Shown: piece by piece, positions 26,707-40,179 of the stretch
How positions within the stretch are numbered: the first letter of the stretch is position 1
Layout: each line of letters starts with the position of its first letter
Assembly (NCBI GenBank): GCA_003213015.1
Contig: QCOG01000001.1
Span: 62,001 to 126,000 of the forward strand
Source: Pelagibacteraceae bacterium AG-430-F16
Lineage (GTDB): Bacteria > Pseudomonadota > Alphaproteobacteria > Pelagibacterales > Pelagibacteraceae
Reading direction: 5' to 3'
DNA length: 64,000 bases
The notes under the pieces: model-generated
What the model saw: only the letters and a program-made list of their open reading frames with translations
Told to the model about the DNA's origin: nothing
Databases searched by the model: none
Made by a program: the position numbers and the translations under genes

Positions 26707-28568
26707 TCGTGAAAGAAATTATATATCTTTTTTGCAACTTTTTCCTCAACTCCTTCAACTGATTTAATCTCATCCAAGCTTGCAGACTCTACTGCTCTTG
26801 CTGAACCAAAGTGATTTAGCAAAGATCTTTTTCTTATCGATCCAATACCCTCTATTTGATCTAATAAAGACTTACTTATACCTTTTTTTCTACGTGCTCT
26901 GTGAGCACTAATCGCAAACCTGTGAGACTCATCTCTTATTCTTTGTAGAAAAAATAGAGTAGGGTCGTTTTTTGAAAATTTGTACTCTTTTCCATTATGA
27001 AAAAAAGTTTCATTTCCACTATTTCTAAATTTCCCTTTGGCGATTGCTATCAATGGAATATCGTGAAGTCCAAGTTCATTCAAAGTCTCTCTTGCTACTG
27101 AATATTGACCTTTTCCTCCATCAACAAAAACAAGATCAGGAAATGAAAGATGACCTTCTTTTTCTTGCACTGCTTTTTTGAATCTTCTTGTAAGTACTTC
27201 TTTCATCATACCATAATCGTCTTGTTCATTTTTCTTCATTTTTATATTAAATTTCCTGTATCTTTTTTTAATAAATCCCTCATCTCCATAAGAAATTAAT
27301 GCTCCAACACTATTTGTTCCTTGAATATGACTATTGTCGTAAACTTCAATAAGATTAATATTTGTTTCTAAATTAAATTTAGCTACAACCGACTCAAACA
27401 GCTCCTTGTTATTTTGAGTTTCATGAAGCTTTCTATTTAAACTATCTTTTGCATTTTTAATTGCTTGATTAATTACTTTTAATTTAGAACCTTTTTTTGC
27501 CACTGAAATATCCACTTGTTTACTCTCTTTTTGTGAAAGCGTCTGTTCTATCAAAATTTTCTCTTTAATTTCTTGGGATAGAATAATTGAGGATGGTACA
27601 CTTTTATTTTCATAAAATTGTGAAACAAAAGAATTTAAAATGTTGCCTAAATTTTCATCAGGATCATGTTTTGGAAAAAAAGCTTGATTACCCCAATTTT
27701 GTTTAGATCTGTAAAAGAATACTTGTATACAAGTTTGTCCAGACTCTTTATATGCCGCAATAACATCGGCTTCAACTAAGTTTGCTTCATTTATCCTTTG
27801 AGATGATTGAATTATGTTAAGCGATTTTATTCTATCTCTAAGAATTCCCGCTTTCTCAAAATCAAGACTCTCGCTAGCTTTTTCCATTTGATTGGATAAA
27901 TTTTTTTGTATCTTTCTTGATTTACCGGAGACAAATTCAATAGCATCATTAACTGTTTTCTTGTATTCACTTTCATCAATATAACCAACACAAGGACCCG
28001 AGCATCTTTTGATCTGATATAAAATACAAGGTCGCTCTCTATTTTTAAAAACAGTATCATCACAAACTCTAAGATGGAATATTTTTTGGATCATTTTTAT
28101 AGTCCAGTTAGCAGATCCAGCAGATGCAAAAGGACCAAAATAAAAACCTTCCTTAGTTTTTTTACCTCTATGTCTTTTTATTTGAGACCACTTGTCTTTA
28201 TTTCCGATAAAAATAAATGGAAAAGATTTGTCGTCTCTTAGTAAGATATTAAACTTTGGTTTGTGTTTTTTAATAAGATTAGCCTCAAGAAGTAGTGCCT
28301 CACTTTCATTTGATGTAGTTGTAATCTCAATTTTTCGTGTTTGAGATAGCATTCTCTCAGTTCTAATAATATGATTTTTTTCCGATACATAACTTTTAAG
28401 TCTGTTAAGCAGGTTTTTTGCTTTACCAACATAAAGAATTTGATCTTTATCACTCAGCATTTTGTAAACACCTGGTAGCTTTGGAATTAAAGGCAACTCT
28501 TTCTTTATGATTTCTTTTCCAATTTCAGAACTAATCATGACTTCTTTTTTTTGAGATTTGTATCCCAA
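26703..28568 (-). CDS. uvrC: UvrABC system protein C (excinuclease)
   Basis: UvrC makes both incisions in nucleotide-excision repair. The N-terminal GIY-YIG nuclease is [27 protein letters not shown] cysteine-rich region ([24 protein letters not shown]) is followed by a UVR domain ([16 protein letters not shown]) that contacts UvrB. The C-terminal RNase H-like nuclease ([19 protein letters not shown]) ends with helix-hairpin-helix motifs. Length is 621. Its 5' end overlaps folB by 38 nt; a start a few codons in (MISSEIGKE, 28535) would cut this to 5 nt. Confidence 0.96.
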   Translation of the reverse strand: MGYKSQKKEVMISSEIGKEIIKKELPLIPKLPGVYKMLSDKDQILYVGKAKNLLNRLKSYVSEKNHIIRTERMLSQTRKIEITTTSNESEALLLEANLIKKHKPKFNILLRDDKSFPFIFIGNKDKWSQIKRHRGKKTKEGFYFGPFASAGSANWTIKMIQKIFHLRVCDDTVFKNRERPCILYQIKRCSGPCVGYIDESEYKKTVNDAIEFVSGKSRKIQKNLSNQMEKASESLDFEKAGILRDRIKSLNIIQSSQRINEANLVEADVIAAYKESGQTCIQVFFYRSKQNWGNQAFFPKHDPDENLGNILNSFVSQFYENKSVPSSIILSQEIKEKILIEQTLSQKESKQVDISVAKKGSKLKVINQAIKNAKDSLNRKLHETQNNKELFESVVAKFNLETNINLIEVYDNSHIQGTNSVGALISYGDEGFIKKRYRKFNIKMKKNEQDDYGMMKEVLTRRFKKAVQEKEGHLSFPDLVFVDGGKGQYSVARETLNELGLHDIPLIAIAKGKFRNSGNETFFHNGKEYKFSKNDPTLFFLQRIRDESHRFAISAHRARRKKGISKSLLDQIEGIGSIRKRSLLNHFGSARAVESASLDEIKSVEGVEEKVAKKIYNFFHE

Positions 28569-28950
28569 CAGAAGAGCAATCTCTCATTATCTCGAGTTTT
28601 TCTATTTGAAGGCTTATTTTATCTATTCTTTTATCTTTAAAAAGTTCATCAAAAACATCCTCCGCTAATGTTTCAAGAAAATTGTAATGTTTTTTTTTAA
28701 CAAGTTTTTTAATTAATTTTACAACTTTTGCGTAGTTTACAATTGATTTGATGTCCTTATCACTTGATGGTTTTTTGTCTACATAATCTATTTCAAGTGA
28801 AAATTTTACTTTTTGTTTTTTCTCTTTTTCAAAGTCAAAATACCCAATTTTAAGATCTAGCAGTAATTCTTTTATAAGAACTTTTTTTTCGTAGTTAAAA
28901 AGTCTTTTAGATTTATTTATTTTTACTATCTTTAAATTACTTCTTTTCAT
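28531..28950 (-). CDS. folB: Dihydroneopterin aldolase
   Basis: FolB converts dihydroneopterin to the 6-hydroxymethyl pterin used for folate. The core reads [26 protein letters not shown], then [15 protein letters not shown] with the conserved Glu, and ends in [11 protein letters not shown] 20-residue basic N-terminal extension precedes the domain. Divergence from well-studied FolB is high, but fold pattern and neighbours agree. It overlaps the upstream reductase by 4 nt, so the pair is translationally coupled. Confidence 0.84.
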   Translation of the reverse strand: MKRSNLKIVKINKSKRLFNYEKKVLIKELLLDLKIGYFDFEKEKKQKVKFSLEIDYVDKKPSSDKDIKSIVNYAKVVKLIKKLVKKKHYNFLETLAEDVFDELFKDKRIDKISLQIEKLEIMRDCSSVGIQISKKRSHD

Positions 28951-29702
28951 TCCTTACCTTTCAAAACATCTGGCGTTTGCCAGTTCAAGCTTTGACCACT
29001 ATCGATTGAAATTACTTGCCCTGTAATAGATCTATTTTTAATAAAAAAGTCAACAGCACTACATATTTCTTTGACATCTACTTGTTTTTTTAAAAGGGTT
29101 GAGAGATATTGCCTTCTAAAGTGACCTTTTGATTGTCTTTTATTTTTAATCGTTGGTCCAGGTGCTATTCCATTAACTCTTATACGAGGCGCAAGACTCA
29201 TGGCACTAGTTTTAGTCAAAGTATAAAGACCTGTTTTACTTAAAGTGTATGAAAAAAAAAAGGGGGTAAGTTTAAAAACTCTTTGATCAATTATATTTAT
29301 TATGTTGTTATTTTTTCCTTTTATATTTTTTCCAAATTCTCTCGATAATATTGCTGGAGCTTTAAGATTAATAGATAAATGTTTTTCCCAACTACTTGAG
29401 TTGAAGTTTTCTAACTTATCGTTCTCAAAAATTGATGCATTATTTATTAAACAATCAAAGTATTTTAGTTTCGATTTTGCAAATTTAACGATCTTATTTA
29501 CATCTTTTTCTTTCCCCAAATCACCCTTAACAAGATAAACCTTTGACCCTGCTTTTATCAGTTCTTTTTTTAAATTTTCAGCTTTCAATTTTGATTTATT
29601 ATAATGAATGACTATATCTTTATTAATTCCAGATAAACTCTTAGCAATCGCTGCACCAATTCTAGTTGCCCCTCCAGTAATTATTATTTTTTGTGCTTCC
29701 AC
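28947..29702 (-). CDS. Short-chain dehydrogenase, pteridine reductase (FolM/PTR1)-like
   Basis: A Rossmann [14 protein letters not shown] at residues 10-23, the NNASIFEND loop and the catalytic YTLSK with the upstream Ser region define a classical SDR of 251 residues. The IAPGPTIK segment resembles pteridine reductases. Coupling to folB (4-nt overlap) suggests it reduces a pterin or dihydrofolate, as FolM and PTR1 do. No folA is in the window, so it may supply the dihydrofolate reductase step. That is inferred from context. Confidence 0.78.
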   Translation of the reverse strand: MEAQKIIITGGATRIGAAIAKSLSGINKDIVIHYNKSKLKAENLKKELIKAGSKVYLVKGDLGKEKDVNKIVKFAKSKLKYFDCLINNASIFENDKLENFNSSSWEKHLSINLKAPAILSREFGKNIKGKNNNIINIIDQRVFKLTPFFFSYTLSKTGLYTLTKTSAMSLAPRIRVNGIAPGPTIKNKRQSKGHFRRQYLSTLLKKQVDVKEICSAVDFFIKNRSITGQVISIDSGQSLNWQTPDVLKGKE

Positions 29703-31858
29703 TTTTTATCTCTTTTTTTGGTTACCTTAGTTCCCGGCATTCCTAGAGTGGATCTACCTTTAGGATAAAGCTTATTTTTTACATCATATTGTCTTATTTT
29801 AGGATTTAAAGTAATTTCAAGTTCAGTGCTTTCCAATTTTCTAATCTCATCTCTTAATTTAGCCGCTTCTTCAAACTCTAAATTTGATGCAGCATCTTTC
29901 ATTTTTTTATTTAAACCCTTCAAGTGTTTTTTTAAATTACCACCTATATTTGATCCCTCACTAATTTTTACGTAATCTTTTTCGTAAACACTTTCTAAAA
30001 TATCGCTTATTTCTTTTTTAATTGATTTAGCGTCAATTTTATTTTTTTTGTTATAATCTAATTGAATTTCTCTCCTTCTTTTTGTTTCCAGTATTGCTTT
30101 TTTAATACTTTTAGTTTCTTTATCTGCATATAAGATTACTTTCCCTTCGACATTTCTTGCAGCCCTTCCAATTGTTTGAATTAGAGATGTTTCAGATCTT
30201 AGAAACCCTTCTTTATCTGCATCTAAAATACCAACCATTGCACATTCAGGTATATCAAGCCCTTCTCTCAATAAGTTAATTCCAACCAAAACATCAAAAA
30301 CACCCATACGAAGATCTCGCATAATTTCTATCCTTTCAAGTGTGTCAATATCCGAGTGAAGATACCTAACTTTAATTCCGTTCTCATGGAGATACTCAGT
30401 TAAATCCTCTGCCATTTTTTTTGTTAAAGTAGTAACTAGAACTCTATAATTCTTTTCAACAACTTTTTTACACTCGTGCATTAAATCATCTACCTGATTT
30501 TTTGCTGGTCTTACCTCTACCTCTGGATCAATTAAACCAGTAGGTCTAATAACTTGGTCTATATATTTACCTTTTGTCTGCTCTAGTTCCCATGGTCCTG
30601 GGGTTGCCGAAACAAAGATGGTTTGTGTTCTCATTAAATCCCATTCTTCAAATTTTAATGGCCTATTATCCATACACGAAGGTAGTCTGAATCCATATTC
30701 AGCAAGTGTACTTTTTCTTGATCTATCTCCTTTATACATTCCATTTAATTGAGGAACGGTTACATGAGACTCGTCAACAAATATAATTGCATTGTCTGGA
30801 AAGTACTCGAATAGAGTCGGTGGAGGTTCACCCGGTTTTCTACCAGATAAAAATCTTGAATAGTTCTCAATTCCCGCGCAAGATCCAGTAGCCTCTATCA
30901 TTTCTAAGTCAAACTTTGTCCTCTCCTCTAGTCTTTGTGCTTCTAGCAATTTATTTTCAGATTTATGTTTTTTAAGAGTAAGTTCTAATTCTTTTCTGAT
31001 ATTTATAACAGCCTGCTCTACAGTAGGCTTTGGTGTAATGTAGTGACTGTTTGCATAAACTTTTATTAAGTTTAAATCTCTGACCTTATCACCGGTCAAA
31101 GGATCAAATTCCTCTATTTGTTCGAGCTTATTCCCAAAGAGACTTATTCTCCAGGCTCTATCTTCTAGATGTGAAGGAAAAATTTCAAGATTTTCACCTC
31201 TTACTCTAAAAGTGCCTCGATAAAAGTTTTGATCATTCCTTTTGTATTGTAAAGCAACAAAAGATTTAATTATTTGCTCCCTGTTATATTCATAATTTTT
31301 TTGGAGTGTCAGTGTCATTTTACTATAAGCTTCAACAGAACCTAATCCGTAAATACACGACACACTCGCAACAATAAGTACGTCATCTCTTTCTAGTAAA
31401 GATCTTGTTGCTGAGTGACGCATTCTATCAATCTGTTCATTTATTGAAGCTTCTTTTTCGATATATGTATCTGACCTCGGTACGTATGCTTCAGGAGTAT
31501 AGTAGTCATAATATGAAACAAAATACTCCACAGCATTTTCAGGAAAAAAAGTTTTCATTTCGCCGTAAAGTTGAGCAGCTAATGTTTTGTTTGGAGCTAA
31601 TATTAAAGCTGGTCTATTCGTAGCTTCAATAACTTTTGCCATTGTGAAAGTTTTACCTGATCCCGTAACCCCCAATAAAACTTGATTAAATTGTTCTTTA
31701 TTAGCTCCAGAGACCAGTTTTTTAATTGCTTCTGGTTGATCACCCGCGGGTGTAAAATTTGAAATTATTTTAAACTTCTTACCTCCCTCAAGTTTTCCAC
31801 TGATTTGTGGTTTTTTTCCCTCTAAATCAGTAATTAAATCTTGATATGTATTTTGCAT
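29684..31858 (-). CDS. uvrB: UvrABC system protein B (helicase)
   Basis: UvrB verifies DNA damage after UvrA loading and recruits UvrC. The Walker [13 protein letters not shown] (near residue 64), the beta-hairpin with [12 protein letters not shown], the DEAD-like [12 protein letters not shown] and helicase motif [11 protein letters not shown] are all present. A C-terminal UVR motif ([15 protein letters not shown]) follows. The final 50 residues are basic. Length of 724 is slightly longer than E. coli. It is upstream of the folate pair and uvrC in one same-strand run. Confidence 0.97.
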   Translation of the reverse strand: MQNTYQDLITDLEGKKPQISGKLEGGKKFKIISNFTPAGDQPEAIKKLVSGANKEQFNQVLLGVTGSGKTFTMAKVIEATNRPALILAPNKTLAAQLYGEMKTFFPENAVEYFVSYYDYYTPEAYVPRSDTYIEKEASINEQIDRMRHSATRSLLERDDVLIVASVSCIYGLGSVEAYSKMTLTLQKNYEYNREQIIKSFVALQYKRNDQNFYRGTFRVRGENLEIFPSHLEDRAWRISLFGNKLEQIEEFDPLTGDKVRDLNLIKVYANSHYITPKPTVEQAVINIRKELELTLKKHKSENKLLEAQRLEERTKFDLEMIEATGSCAGIENYSRFLSGRKPGEPPPTLFEYFPDNAIIFVDESHVTVPQLNGMYKGDRSRKSTLAEYGFRLPSCMDNRPLKFEEWDLMRTQTIFVSATPGPWELEQTKGKYIDQVIRPTGLIDPEVEVRPAKNQVDDLMHECKKVVEKNYRVLVTTLTKKMAEDLTEYLHENGIKVRYLHSDIDTLERIEIMRDLRMGVFDVLVGINLLREGLDIPECAMVGILDADKEGFLRSETSLIQTIGRAARNVEGKVILYADKETKSIKKAILETKRRREIQLDYNKKNKIDAKSIKKEISDILESVYEKDYVKISEGSNIGGNLKKHLKGLNKKMKDAASNLEFEEAAKLRDEIRKLESTELEITLNPKIRQYDVKNKLYPKGRSTLGMPGTKVTKKRDKKWKHKK

Positions 31859-31882
31859 ATATTAAACAAAGTAATAAAATAA

Positions 31883-33094
<1,212 letters not shown>

Positions 33095-33097
33095 TAT

Positions 33098-34042
33098 TTA
33101 ACCTGCTAGGTATTTCTCAGCCTCTAAAGCAGCCATACATCCCATACCTGCCGCTGTAACAGCTTGTCGAAAAATTTTGTCTTTCACATCGCCAGCAGCA
33201 AATATTCCTGGAATATTTGTTTCTGTGGAGTCTGGCTTTGTAATCAAATAACCTTCCTTATCCATTTTTAATTGATCTTTAAACAGTTGAGTTGCGGGAT
33301 CATGTCCAATCGCAATAAATAATCCGTCTATTTTTAATTCACTTATGTTGTTATTCTTAACATTTTTGATTTTCAAGCCTTTAACATTTTTAGGATCATC
33401 ATCTCCCACAATCTCCTCAACAACTGAGTCCCAAATAATTTCAATTTTTTTATTATCCATAAGTTTTTTTTGCAGCATTTTTTCTGCTCGTAACTTATCT
33501 CTTCTGTGTATTAATTTTACTTTTGAAGCAAATTTTGTGAGAAACATTGCTTCTTCAACGGCAGCATTTCCACCACCAATTACTGCAACAGTTTTTTCTT
33601 TAAAAAAGAAACCGTCACAAGTGGCACATGCAGAAACTCCAAAGCCTCTAAATTTTTTTTCAGACTCGAGATTTAACCATCTTGCTTGAGCGCCTGTAGA
33701 AATAATAATTGTATCTGCAGTATACTTTTTACCACTTTCACCAATAGCTTCAAAAGGCTTAGACTTAAAATTAACAGATGAAATATGATCTTCAATCATT
33801 TCAGTTCCAACAGCTTTAGCTTGATCCTTCATTTGGTCCATTAGCCAAGGCCCTTGAATCACTTTTGCAAATCCAGGATAATTTTCAACATCTGTAGTTG
33901 TAGTTAATTGTCCACCAGGTTCCATTCCATGAACTAAAATTGGATTCAACATAGCTCTTGCAGCATAAACTGCTGCAGTATATCCGGCTGGGCCAGACCC
34001 AATTATTAACACTTTTGTGTGTTTAGTTGGATTTTGATTCAT
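33098..34042 (-). CDS. trxB: Thioredoxin-disulfide reductase
   Basis: TrxB reduces thioredoxin with NADPH. The FAD motif GSGPAGYTAAVYAA (residues 15-28), the redox CATCDG (near residue 138) and the NADPH motif GGGNAAVEEA are visible. The C-terminal FAD loop FAAGDVKDKIFRQAVTAAG is also present. The 314-residue length is standard. The start faces the ELM1-family gene across 21 bp. Confidence 0.97.
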   Translation of the reverse strand: MNQNPTKHTKVLIIGSGPAGYTAAVYAARAMLNPILVHGMEPGGQLTTTTDVENYPGFAKVIQGPWLMDQMKDQAKAVGTEMIEDHISSVNFKSKPFEAIGESGKKYTADTIIISTGAQARWLNLESEKKFRGFGVSACATCDGFFFKEKTVAVIGGGNAAVEEAMFLTKFASKVKLIHRRDKLRAEKMLQKKLMDNKKIEIIWDSVVEEIVGDDDPKNVKGLKIKNVKNNNISELKIDGLFIAIGHDPATQLFKDQLKMDKEGYLITKPDSTETNIPGIFAAGDVKDKIFRQAVTAAGMGCMAALEAEKYLAG

Positions 34043-34063
34043 ATCAAAGCTATATAGTAATTT

Positions 34064-34999
34064 ATGTCTAAATTAAAAGGGTTATTATTAACAGAGGGAA
34101 TGCATGGCATGATAAGTCAGGTCGAAGGTTTGGCTAAAGCATTAGACATTGATTACATTCACCAAAAAGTTGAAATAAACTTGTTAGCAAAACTTCTCCC
34201 CCCAAAAATAACTCCTGTTTCAAATTTATTTTTTAAAAAATTCACTGTACCAGAAATTGATTTAATTATTTCTTGTGGAAGAAAAAGTGTCATACCCTCA
34301 TTATATCTTAAAAAGAATTCAACTAAAAAAATTGTAAATATTCATATTCAGGATCCAAAAGTATCATTGTCAAATTTCGATTATGTGATCGTTCCTGAGC
34401 ATGATGGCTTAAACGGTAAAAATGTTATCAGCTCTAAGGGTGCTTTGCATTATCTCACTTTAAAAGAAATTGAAAAAAATCATGAGTACTTAAGTGATAA
34501 GATTGATAAAAATAAACAACAAATACTTCTTATTTTAGGAGGTCCTAATAAGTACTACAAATACGATAAAAAGAACTTGAGTAGGATATTTGAAAACATT
34601 AAGGGTTTAGCAGAAAAAAATGATCTTCAAATAATTATTATACCTTCCATGAGAACTCCGGGTGGCGTCATTGATTACGCAAATAAATTCTTTGGAAATG
34701 AAAGTCTTATTATTCAAAATGTAGACAAAAAAGCTTATTTAAGTGGCCTGTCTATTGCTAAATTTTTAGTAGTGACTTGTGACTCGACGTCGATGATTTC
34801 TGAAGCTGCTTTAACTGGAAAACCAATATATGTAGCTCAAATACCACCAAAAAGAAACGATCATAGGTTTAGGCAATTTAGGGACTTGTTTAGCAAATTA
34901 AATATTATAAAAAATTTAAATAATAGTTTAGAAATATGGAAATATGAAAAACTTGACGAAACTAACAGAATTGCAAATTTAATAAAACAGAAATTATAA
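34064..34999 (+). CDS. ELM1-family (DUF1022) protein, GT-B-like
   Basis: The start LLLTEGMHGMISQVEGLAKAL matches the mitochondrial fission ELM1 family (DUF1022), seen in alphaproteobacteria and plant mitochondria. The body alternates Rossmann-like strands (ILLILGGPNKYYKYD, VVTCDSTSMISEAALTGKPIYV). The second of these is very like the acceptor-domain loop of GT-B glycosyltransferases such as MurG, which suggests an ancestral nucleotide-sugar fold. Biochemical activity in bacteria is unknown to me. Its stop overlaps the start of the next gene (TAATG), so the pair is co-translated. Confidence 0.78.
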   Translation: MSKLKGLLLTEGMHGMISQVEGLAKALDIDYIHQKVEINLLAKLLPPKITPVSNLFFKKFTVPEIDLIISCGRKSVIPSLYLKKNSTKKIVNIHIQDPKVSLSNFDYVIVPEHDGLNGKNVISSKGALHYLTLKEIEKNHEYLSDKIDKNKQQILLILGGPNKYYKYDKKNLSRIFENIKGLAEKNDLQIIIIPSMRTPGGVIDYANKFFGNESLIIQNVDKKAYLSGLSIAKFLVVTCDSTSMISEAALTGKPIYVAQIPPKRNDHRFRQFRDLFSKLNIIKNLNNSLEIWKYEKLDETNRIANLIKQKL

Positions 35000-35661
35000 T
35001 GTCATTTTTAAGTTCTTTAGAAAATAAATCGAAAAAATTTGAGGACCCATTTTTGCACTGGGAAATGGACAAACCTCTTACTGATGAACAAATTAACGAA
35101 ATAGTTAAAGCCGATATTGCAAATCCCATTGAACATGATTTGAATTACGATGGGACAAGGGCGATCGATGGTGGAGCTCCAGAATTTAGAAAAGGGTTAT
35201 CACACGGCGGAAAGGCGCTTAAGTTTAGATGCTTCATAACAAAAGATAATTCAAATGAATTCCCAAATTTAATGAAATTGATTAAAGAGCTCCAGAGCAA
35301 AGAAGCTCATGAAAAAGTGTCCAAACTTGTTGGTAAAGATTTATCAAATTCCTATGTAAGAGTTGAGATTATATGTGACAGGAAAGGTTTTTGGTTAAAA
35401 CCTCATTGCGATATTGAGGAAAAATTAATGTCGTGTTTACTATTTGTTAATAAAACAAATGAAAGTGAAGACTTAGGAACTGACTTTTACAATAATGATC
35501 TGAAAAAAGTAAAGACAATGCCTTATAAAGATAATTATGGTTATTTTTTCACTAGCGGCCCAGGTACATGGCACGGTATGGAAAAAAAAGAAATTCGTAG
35601 AGAGAGAAGATGCCTACAAGTGAATTACGTAACTTTTGAAACTGACTGGAAAGTCGACTAA
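34999..35661 (+). CDS. 2-oxoglutarate/Fe(II)-dependent oxygenase
   Basis: The facial triad is visible: HCD in [19 protein letters not shown] (near residues 134-136) and the distal His in [18 protein letters not shown], followed by the Arg that would hold 2-oxoglutarate. The jelly-roll strand LQVNYVTF closes the fold. Such enzymes hydroxylate proteins, lipids or small molecules; the substrate here is unknown. At 220 residues it is a stand-alone domain. It is coupled to the ELM1-family gene by TAATG, and its 3' end overlaps carB by 4 nt. Confidence 0.78.
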   Translation: MSFLSSLENKSKKFEDPFLHWEMDKPLTDEQINEIVKADIANPIEHDLNYDGTRAIDGGAPEFRKGLSHGGKALKFRCFITKDNSNEFPNLMKLIKELQSKEAHEKVSKLVGKDLSNSYVRVEIICDRKGFWLKPHCDIEEKLMSCLLFVNKTNESEDLGTDFYNNDLKKVKTMPYKDNYGYFFTSGPGTWHGMEKKEIRRERRCLQVNYVTFETDWKVD

Positions 35662-38600
35662 TTATCCTGAATAGACTTAACACCCAGCTTTTTAGTTTTC
35701 AGAGATTTAATAGCTTCTAAGAAAGAATAGGCAGTTGACATGTTTGTGCAATAGGGGATCTTGTTTGCTAATGCCCCTCTTCTTAGAGCTTTTGCATCAT
35801 TAATTCTATGTTCACTGTTTCCACCTCCAGTATTAATTACTAAAGAAATTTTTTTCGAATTTAAAATATCAACAATATGTGGTCGACCACTACTTACCTT
35901 GTTAATCGTTTTGCATTTTATACCATTATTATTTAAGACTTTTGAAGTCCCTTTTGTACCTGAAATTGTAAAACCGAATTTTTTTAGTCTTTGCGCCACG
36001 CCTACGATTTCTTGCTTATGCGAGTCTTTCACAGATAGAAATGCCATACCCCCAATCGGTAAAGAATTGGACGCAGCGATTTGACTCTTTGCTACTGCCA
36101 TACCAAAATCCTCATCAAAGCCCATAACTTCACCAGTCGATTTCATTTCAGGACCAAGTAAGACATCACTATCTGGAAACTTATTAAATGGAAAGACAGC
36201 TTCTTTAACAGCATATCTTTTGTTTTTTTTATATTTTAAATTATATTTAGAGAGTTTTTCTCCTGCCATTATTCTGGATGCAATCTTTGCTAATGGAATA
36301 CCGTTAGCTTTTGAGACAAATGGTACAGTTCTGCTCGCGCGAGGGTTCACCTCTATAACAAAAATTTGATCTTTTTTAATAGCAAATTGAATGTTTAAGA
36401 AACCTTTAACGCCCATTGCTAAAGCTAGTTTTCTTGTTTGAACCTTTATCTCTTTTAATATGTTTTCTTTGATTGACACCGGTGGTAAACAGCAAGCAGA
36501 GTCTCCAGAATGTATTCCTGCTTCTTCTATATGTTGCATAATACCTGCAATGTAAACATCTTTTCCATCTGCAATCGCGTCAACATCAACTTCCATTGCA
36601 TTGTCAATAAACTTATCAATTAATATTGGATTATTTTCAGATGCATCAAAACCCTGCTTAATAAATTTTTTCAATTGTCTCTCATCGTGAACAATTTCCA
36701 TAGCTCTCCCACCCAAGACATAAGAGGGACGTACGACAACTGGAAGACCAATTTTATTAGCTATTTTAACTGCAGAGTAAAAACTTTTAGCAATTCCACT
36801 TTCTGCCTGTTTTAAATTTAATTTAATTAATAAATCTCTAAATCTGTCTCTATCTTCTGCGAGATCAATTGATGAATATTGAGTTCCGAGAATTGGAAAC
36901 TTATTTTTATCAAGAAATTTTGCGATTTTAATAGGAGTTTGTCCTCCAAATTGTGCGATTATGCCTAAAAGATTACCTTTTGATTTTTCTTTTAAAATTA
37001 TATTTTCTATATATTCATCTACTAAAGGCTCAAAATAAAGCCTGTCACTTGTGTCGTAATCGGTAGAAACTGTTTCGGGATTACAGTTTATCATTATTGT
37101 TTCATATCCTGCATCTTTTAGTGAAAAACTAGCTTGACAACAACAATAGTCAAATTCAATACCTTGCCCAATTCTGTTTGGACCTCCACCTAATATAATT
37201 ATCTTTTTTTTATTACTTGGATCAGATTCACATTCAGAGTTTAGAGCAAAATTTCTTTGGTATGTTGAATACATATATGGAGTAAATGATTTAAATTCCG
37301 CAGCACATGTGTCAACTTTTTTGAAAACTGGAACCACCTTCAAAACTTTCCTTTTTCTTCTAACAACTTCCTCTTTTATTTTTGTAAGTTTAGATAACCT
37401 TTTGTCCGAAAATCCAGATGATTTGATTCTATTAAATTCTATATAGTTTTTTGGTAAACCATTGACTATAATTATACTTTCGTCGTCTACTATTTCTTTA
37501 ATTTGATTTAAAAACCAAGGATCAACTTTGGATAACTTATAAATTTTATCTAAAGAAACTTTTTTTCTAAAAGCCTCTGCAATCAGTAATAATTTGTTAG
37601 GTATATTCTCTCTTAATTTTTTAATTATTTCCTTTTTTGAATAATTAAAAATCTCATCTAGTCCGCTCAAACCGGTCTCAAGAGATACCAGAGCTTTTTG
37701 AAATGACTCTTTGAAATTTCTGCCTATAGCCATTGCTTCACCAACTGATCTCATTGAGGTACCTAAAATTGCTTTAGTATCTTGAAACTTTTCAAAAGTA
37801 AATCTCGGTATTTTCGTAACTACATAATCTATAGTTGGTTCAAATGATGCTGGAGTAACTTTTGTAATTTCATTTTGAAGTTCGTCTAAGGTATATCCAA
37901 CAGCAAGTTTTGCCGCAACTTTAGCGATTGGAAAACCTGTTGCCTTTGATGCTAAAGCAGATGACCGAGATACTCGAGGATTCATCTCAATAATTACCAT
38001 TCTTCCATTATTTGGATTAATTGCGAACTGAACATTTGAGCCTCCAGTTTCAACACCAATTTTTCTTAAACATGCAATCGAAGCGTTTCTCATCACCTGA
38101 TATTCCTTATCTGTTAGTGTTAACGCTGGAGCTATTGTAACGGAGTCACCCGTATGTGTTCCCATTGGATCTATATTTTCAATTGAGCAAACTATTATAC
38201 AATTATCATTTTTATCTCTCACGACCTCCATTTCAAATTCTTTCCAACCATCAAGACACTCTTCTACAAGCACTTGATTTTGAGGAGATTCGTGAAGTCC
38301 ACCCTTAACAATCTTAAAAAAGTCTTTTTTTGTTCTTGCTATTCCACCTCCAAGCCCACCTAAGGTAAAGGAAGGCCTTATGATTGCAGGTAATCCAATT
38401 TTTTTTAAACACCTTGAGGCTTTATTAAAATTATTTAATATCTCAGATTTTGGAAGATCAATACCAATATCTGACATATTTTTTCTAAATCTTTTTCTAT
38501 CCTCTGCGTTAGCAATTGCTTTAGAATTAGCTCCAATTAACTCAATCTTATATTTTTTTAACAATCCTTTTTTTTCTGCTTCTAAAGATAAGTTTAGCGC

Positions 38601-38882
38601 TGTTTGCCCACCCATTGTAGGTAGAATAGCGTTAGGTTTTTCTTTCTTAATAATTTCTTCAAGGACTTCTATAGATATTGGCTCAATGTATGTTTGATCT
38701 GCAACTTCAGGATCTGTCATTATTGTTGCAGGATTTGAATTGACTAAAACTACTTTATAGCCTTCATCTTTAAGTGCTTTACATGCTTGTGTTCCTGAGT
38801 AATCAAACTCACATGCCTGACCTATAATGATCGGCCCAGCACCAATTACCAATATTTTTTTAATGTCTTTTCTTTTTGGCAT
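35658..38882 (-). CDS. carB: Carbamoyl-phosphate synthase large subunit
   Basis: CarB makes carbamoyl phosphate for arginine and pyrimidines. Two homologous ATP-grasp halves are present. The first starts at [20 protein letters not shown] and the second near [23 protein letters not shown]-grasp motifs such as [12 protein letters not shown] and [11 protein letters not shown] follow, and a C-terminal MGS-like allosteric domain ([13 protein letters not shown]) ends the protein. Length of 1074 is normal. It overlaps carA by 23 nt. Confidence 0.98.
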   Translation of the reverse strand: MPKRKDIKKILVIGAGPIIIGQACEFDYSGTQACKALKDEGYKVVLVNSNPATIMTDPEVADQTYIEPISIEVLEEIIKKEKPNAILPTMGGQTALNLSLEAEKKGLLKKYKIELIGANSKAIANAEDRKRFRKNMSDIGIDLPKSEILNNFNKASRCLKKIGLPAIIRPSFTLGGLGGGIARTKKDFFKIVKGGLHESPQNQVLVEECLDGWKEFEMEVVRDKNDNCIIVCSIENIDPMGTHTGDSVTIAPALTLTDKEYQVMRNASIACLRKIGVETGGSNVQFAINPNNGRMVIIEMNPRVSRSSALASKATGFPIAKVAAKLAVGYTLDELQNEITKVTPASFEPTIDYVVTKIPRFTFEKFQDTKAILGTSMRSVGEAMAIGRNFKESFQKALVSLETGLSGLDEIFNYSKKEIIKKLRENIPNKLLLIAEAFRKKVSLDKIYKLSKVDPWFLNQIKEIVDDESIIIVNGLPKNYIEFNRIKSSGFSDKRLSKLTKIKEEVVRRKRKVLKVVPVFKKVDTCAAEFKSFTPYMYSTYQRNFALNSECESDPSNKKKIIILGGGPNRIGQGIEFDYCCCQASFSLKDAGYETIMINCNPETVSTDYDTSDRLYFEPLVDEYIENIILKEKSKGNLLGIIAQFGGQTPIKIAKFLDKNKFPILGTQYSSIDLAEDRDRFRDLLIKLNLKQAESGIAKSFYSAVKIANKIGLPVVVRPSYVLGGRAMEIVHDERQLKKFIKQGFDASENNPILIDKFIDNAMEVDVDAIADGKDVYIAGIMQHIEEAGIHSGDSACCLPPVSIKENILKEIKVQTRKLALAMGVKGFLNIQFAIKKDQIFVIEVNPRASRTVPFVSKANGIPLAKIASRIMAGEKLSKYNLKYKKNKRYAVKEAVFPFNKFPDSDVLLGPEMKSTGEVMGFDEDFGMAVAKSQIAASNSLPIGGMAFLSVKDSHKQEIVGVAQRLKKFGFTISGTKGTSKVLNNNGIKCKTINKVSSGRPHIVDILNSKKISLVINTGGGNSEHRINDAKALRRGALANKIPYCTNMSTAYSFLEAIKSLKTKKLGVKSIQDN

Positions 38883-40053
38883 ATTTTTTTACTTCCATAA
38901 TAAAGTTATTAAATAAATAGTGACTGTCTTGAGGACCTGGATTTGACTCAGGGTGGTACTGTACTGAAAAAACTGGTTTATTTTTTAACTTGATACCCTC
39001 AATACTATTATCAAATAAAGATCTGTGTGTGATTTCAATTTTAGATGGCAAATTATTCTTGGTCACCTCAAATCCATGATTTTGACTAGTTATTTCAACT
39101 TTATTATTTTTGAGATTTTTAACAGGATGGTTCGCGCCTCTATGTCCAAGTTTCATTTTTTTGGTTTTACCACCTAAAGCAAGCGCTAATAGTTGATGCC
39201 CAAGACAAATTCCAAAAATTGGTAAACCTTTTTTTATGAGATTTTTTATAATTTTGATAGCATATACGCCTGTAGCCGCAGGATCGCCTGGACCGTTTGA
39301 CAAAAAAATTCCACTTGGTTTAAGCGTCATGATATATTCAGCTGAAGAATCACACGGTACAACCACTACGTCACAATAAAAATTCGAAAAATATCTTAAA
39401 ATGTTTGTTTTGATTCCGTAATCAATCGCAACTATCCTAAATTTCTTTTTTTTTATTTTTTTAAAACCATCTTCTTTTGTCCAAGTTTGTAATCCCTTCC
39501 AAGTAAATTTATTTTCAGTAGAAACCGTTTTTGCTAAATCTAGACCGTTGAGACCTGGCCAACTTAATGTTGTATTAATAAGTTTTTTTAATGGAAAAAC
39601 ACCTTTTTTTTTGTGAGAAATCGTTCCCCTTGGCGCTCCCTTATCTCTTATAAAGTTTGTTAAGCTTCTTGTATCTAAACCAGTTAAACCAACAATTTTA
39701 TTTTTTTTGAGCCACAAATCTAACTCTATTAGTGATCTATAGTTTGAAGGATTAGTAATCTCTGAATTGAATATTACACCTCTAGTCCAGACTTTTTCTG
39801 ACTCATTATCTTGTTTATTAGTTCCTACATTGCCAATGTGAGGAAAGGTGAAATTAATAATTTGCCCTGCATAAGATGGATCTGAAATTATTTCTTGATA
39901 ACCTGTGATTGAAGTATTGAAACAAACCTCGCCTGTAGCAGTGCCTTCGTACCCAATACCAATTCCATTAAAAATCGATTTGTTTTCAAGAACTAAAATA
40001 CCTGGGTTAAAAATTGATTTTTTTTTTGAGTTTACTTTTTGTTTTTTATTCAA
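38860..40053 (-). CDS. carA: Carbamoyl-phosphate synthase small subunit (glutaminase)
   Basis: CarA hydrolyses glutamine and channels ammonia to CarB. The class I amidotransferase triad is visible: Cys in [15 protein letters not shown] (near residue 285) and His and Glu in [11 protein letters not shown]. The N-terminal synthase-specific domain has [26 protein letters not shown]. Length of 397 is standard. It starts a carAB operon, with a 126-bp divergent spacer before yqeY. Confidence 0.97.
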   Translation of the reverse strand: MNKKQKVNSKKKSIFNPGILVLENKSIFNGIGIGYEGTATGEVCFNTSITGYQEIISDPSYAGQIINFTFPHIGNVGTNKQDNESEKVWTRGVIFNSEITNPSNYRSLIELDLWLKKNKIVGLTGLDTRSLTNFIRDKGAPRGTISHKKKGVFPLKKLINTTLSWPGLNGLDLAKTVSTENKFTWKGLQTWTKEDGFKKIKKKKFRIVAIDYGIKTNILRYFSNFYCDVVVVPCDSSAEYIMTLKPSGIFLSNGPGDPAATGVYAIKIIKNLIKKGLPIFGICLGHQLLALALGGKTKKMKLGHRGANHPVKNLKNNKVEITSQNHGFEVTKNNLPSKIEITHRSLFDNSIEGIKLKNKPVFSVQYHPESNPGPQDSHYLFNNFIMEVKKYAKKKRH

Positions 40054-40179
40054 TTACAACTCATAAGTTAAAGGTTAATACAATAAAAGCTTGAGTTAAG
40101 CAACTGAACTAATACAAAATTTGAAAAAAAAAACAATTTTTCTTTTAAGAAAAAAATCTTTAGGCTAAATTAAATACAA
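40054..40179. other. Divergent carA/yqeY spacer, longest gene-free gap
   Basis: This 126-bp spacer must contain start signals for both carAB and yqeY-dnaG-rpoD. I see AT-rich DNA with an A10 run and a short AT hairpin (TTTTTCTT-TT-AAGAAAAA, about 40137-40154). On the minus strand TTGCTT-N17-TATTAA could serve carA. No riboswitch fold or PyrR-like leader is recognisable, and none of these signals is convincing. Confidence 0.3.

Noticed and set aside
31405-31623. ORF antisense to uvrB
   Set aside because: Shadow of a fully conserved uvrB segment.
40054-40179. Possible riboswitch or attenuator in the carA/yqeY spacer
   Set aside because: Only AT-rich short hairpins are visible; no conserved fold can be seen.
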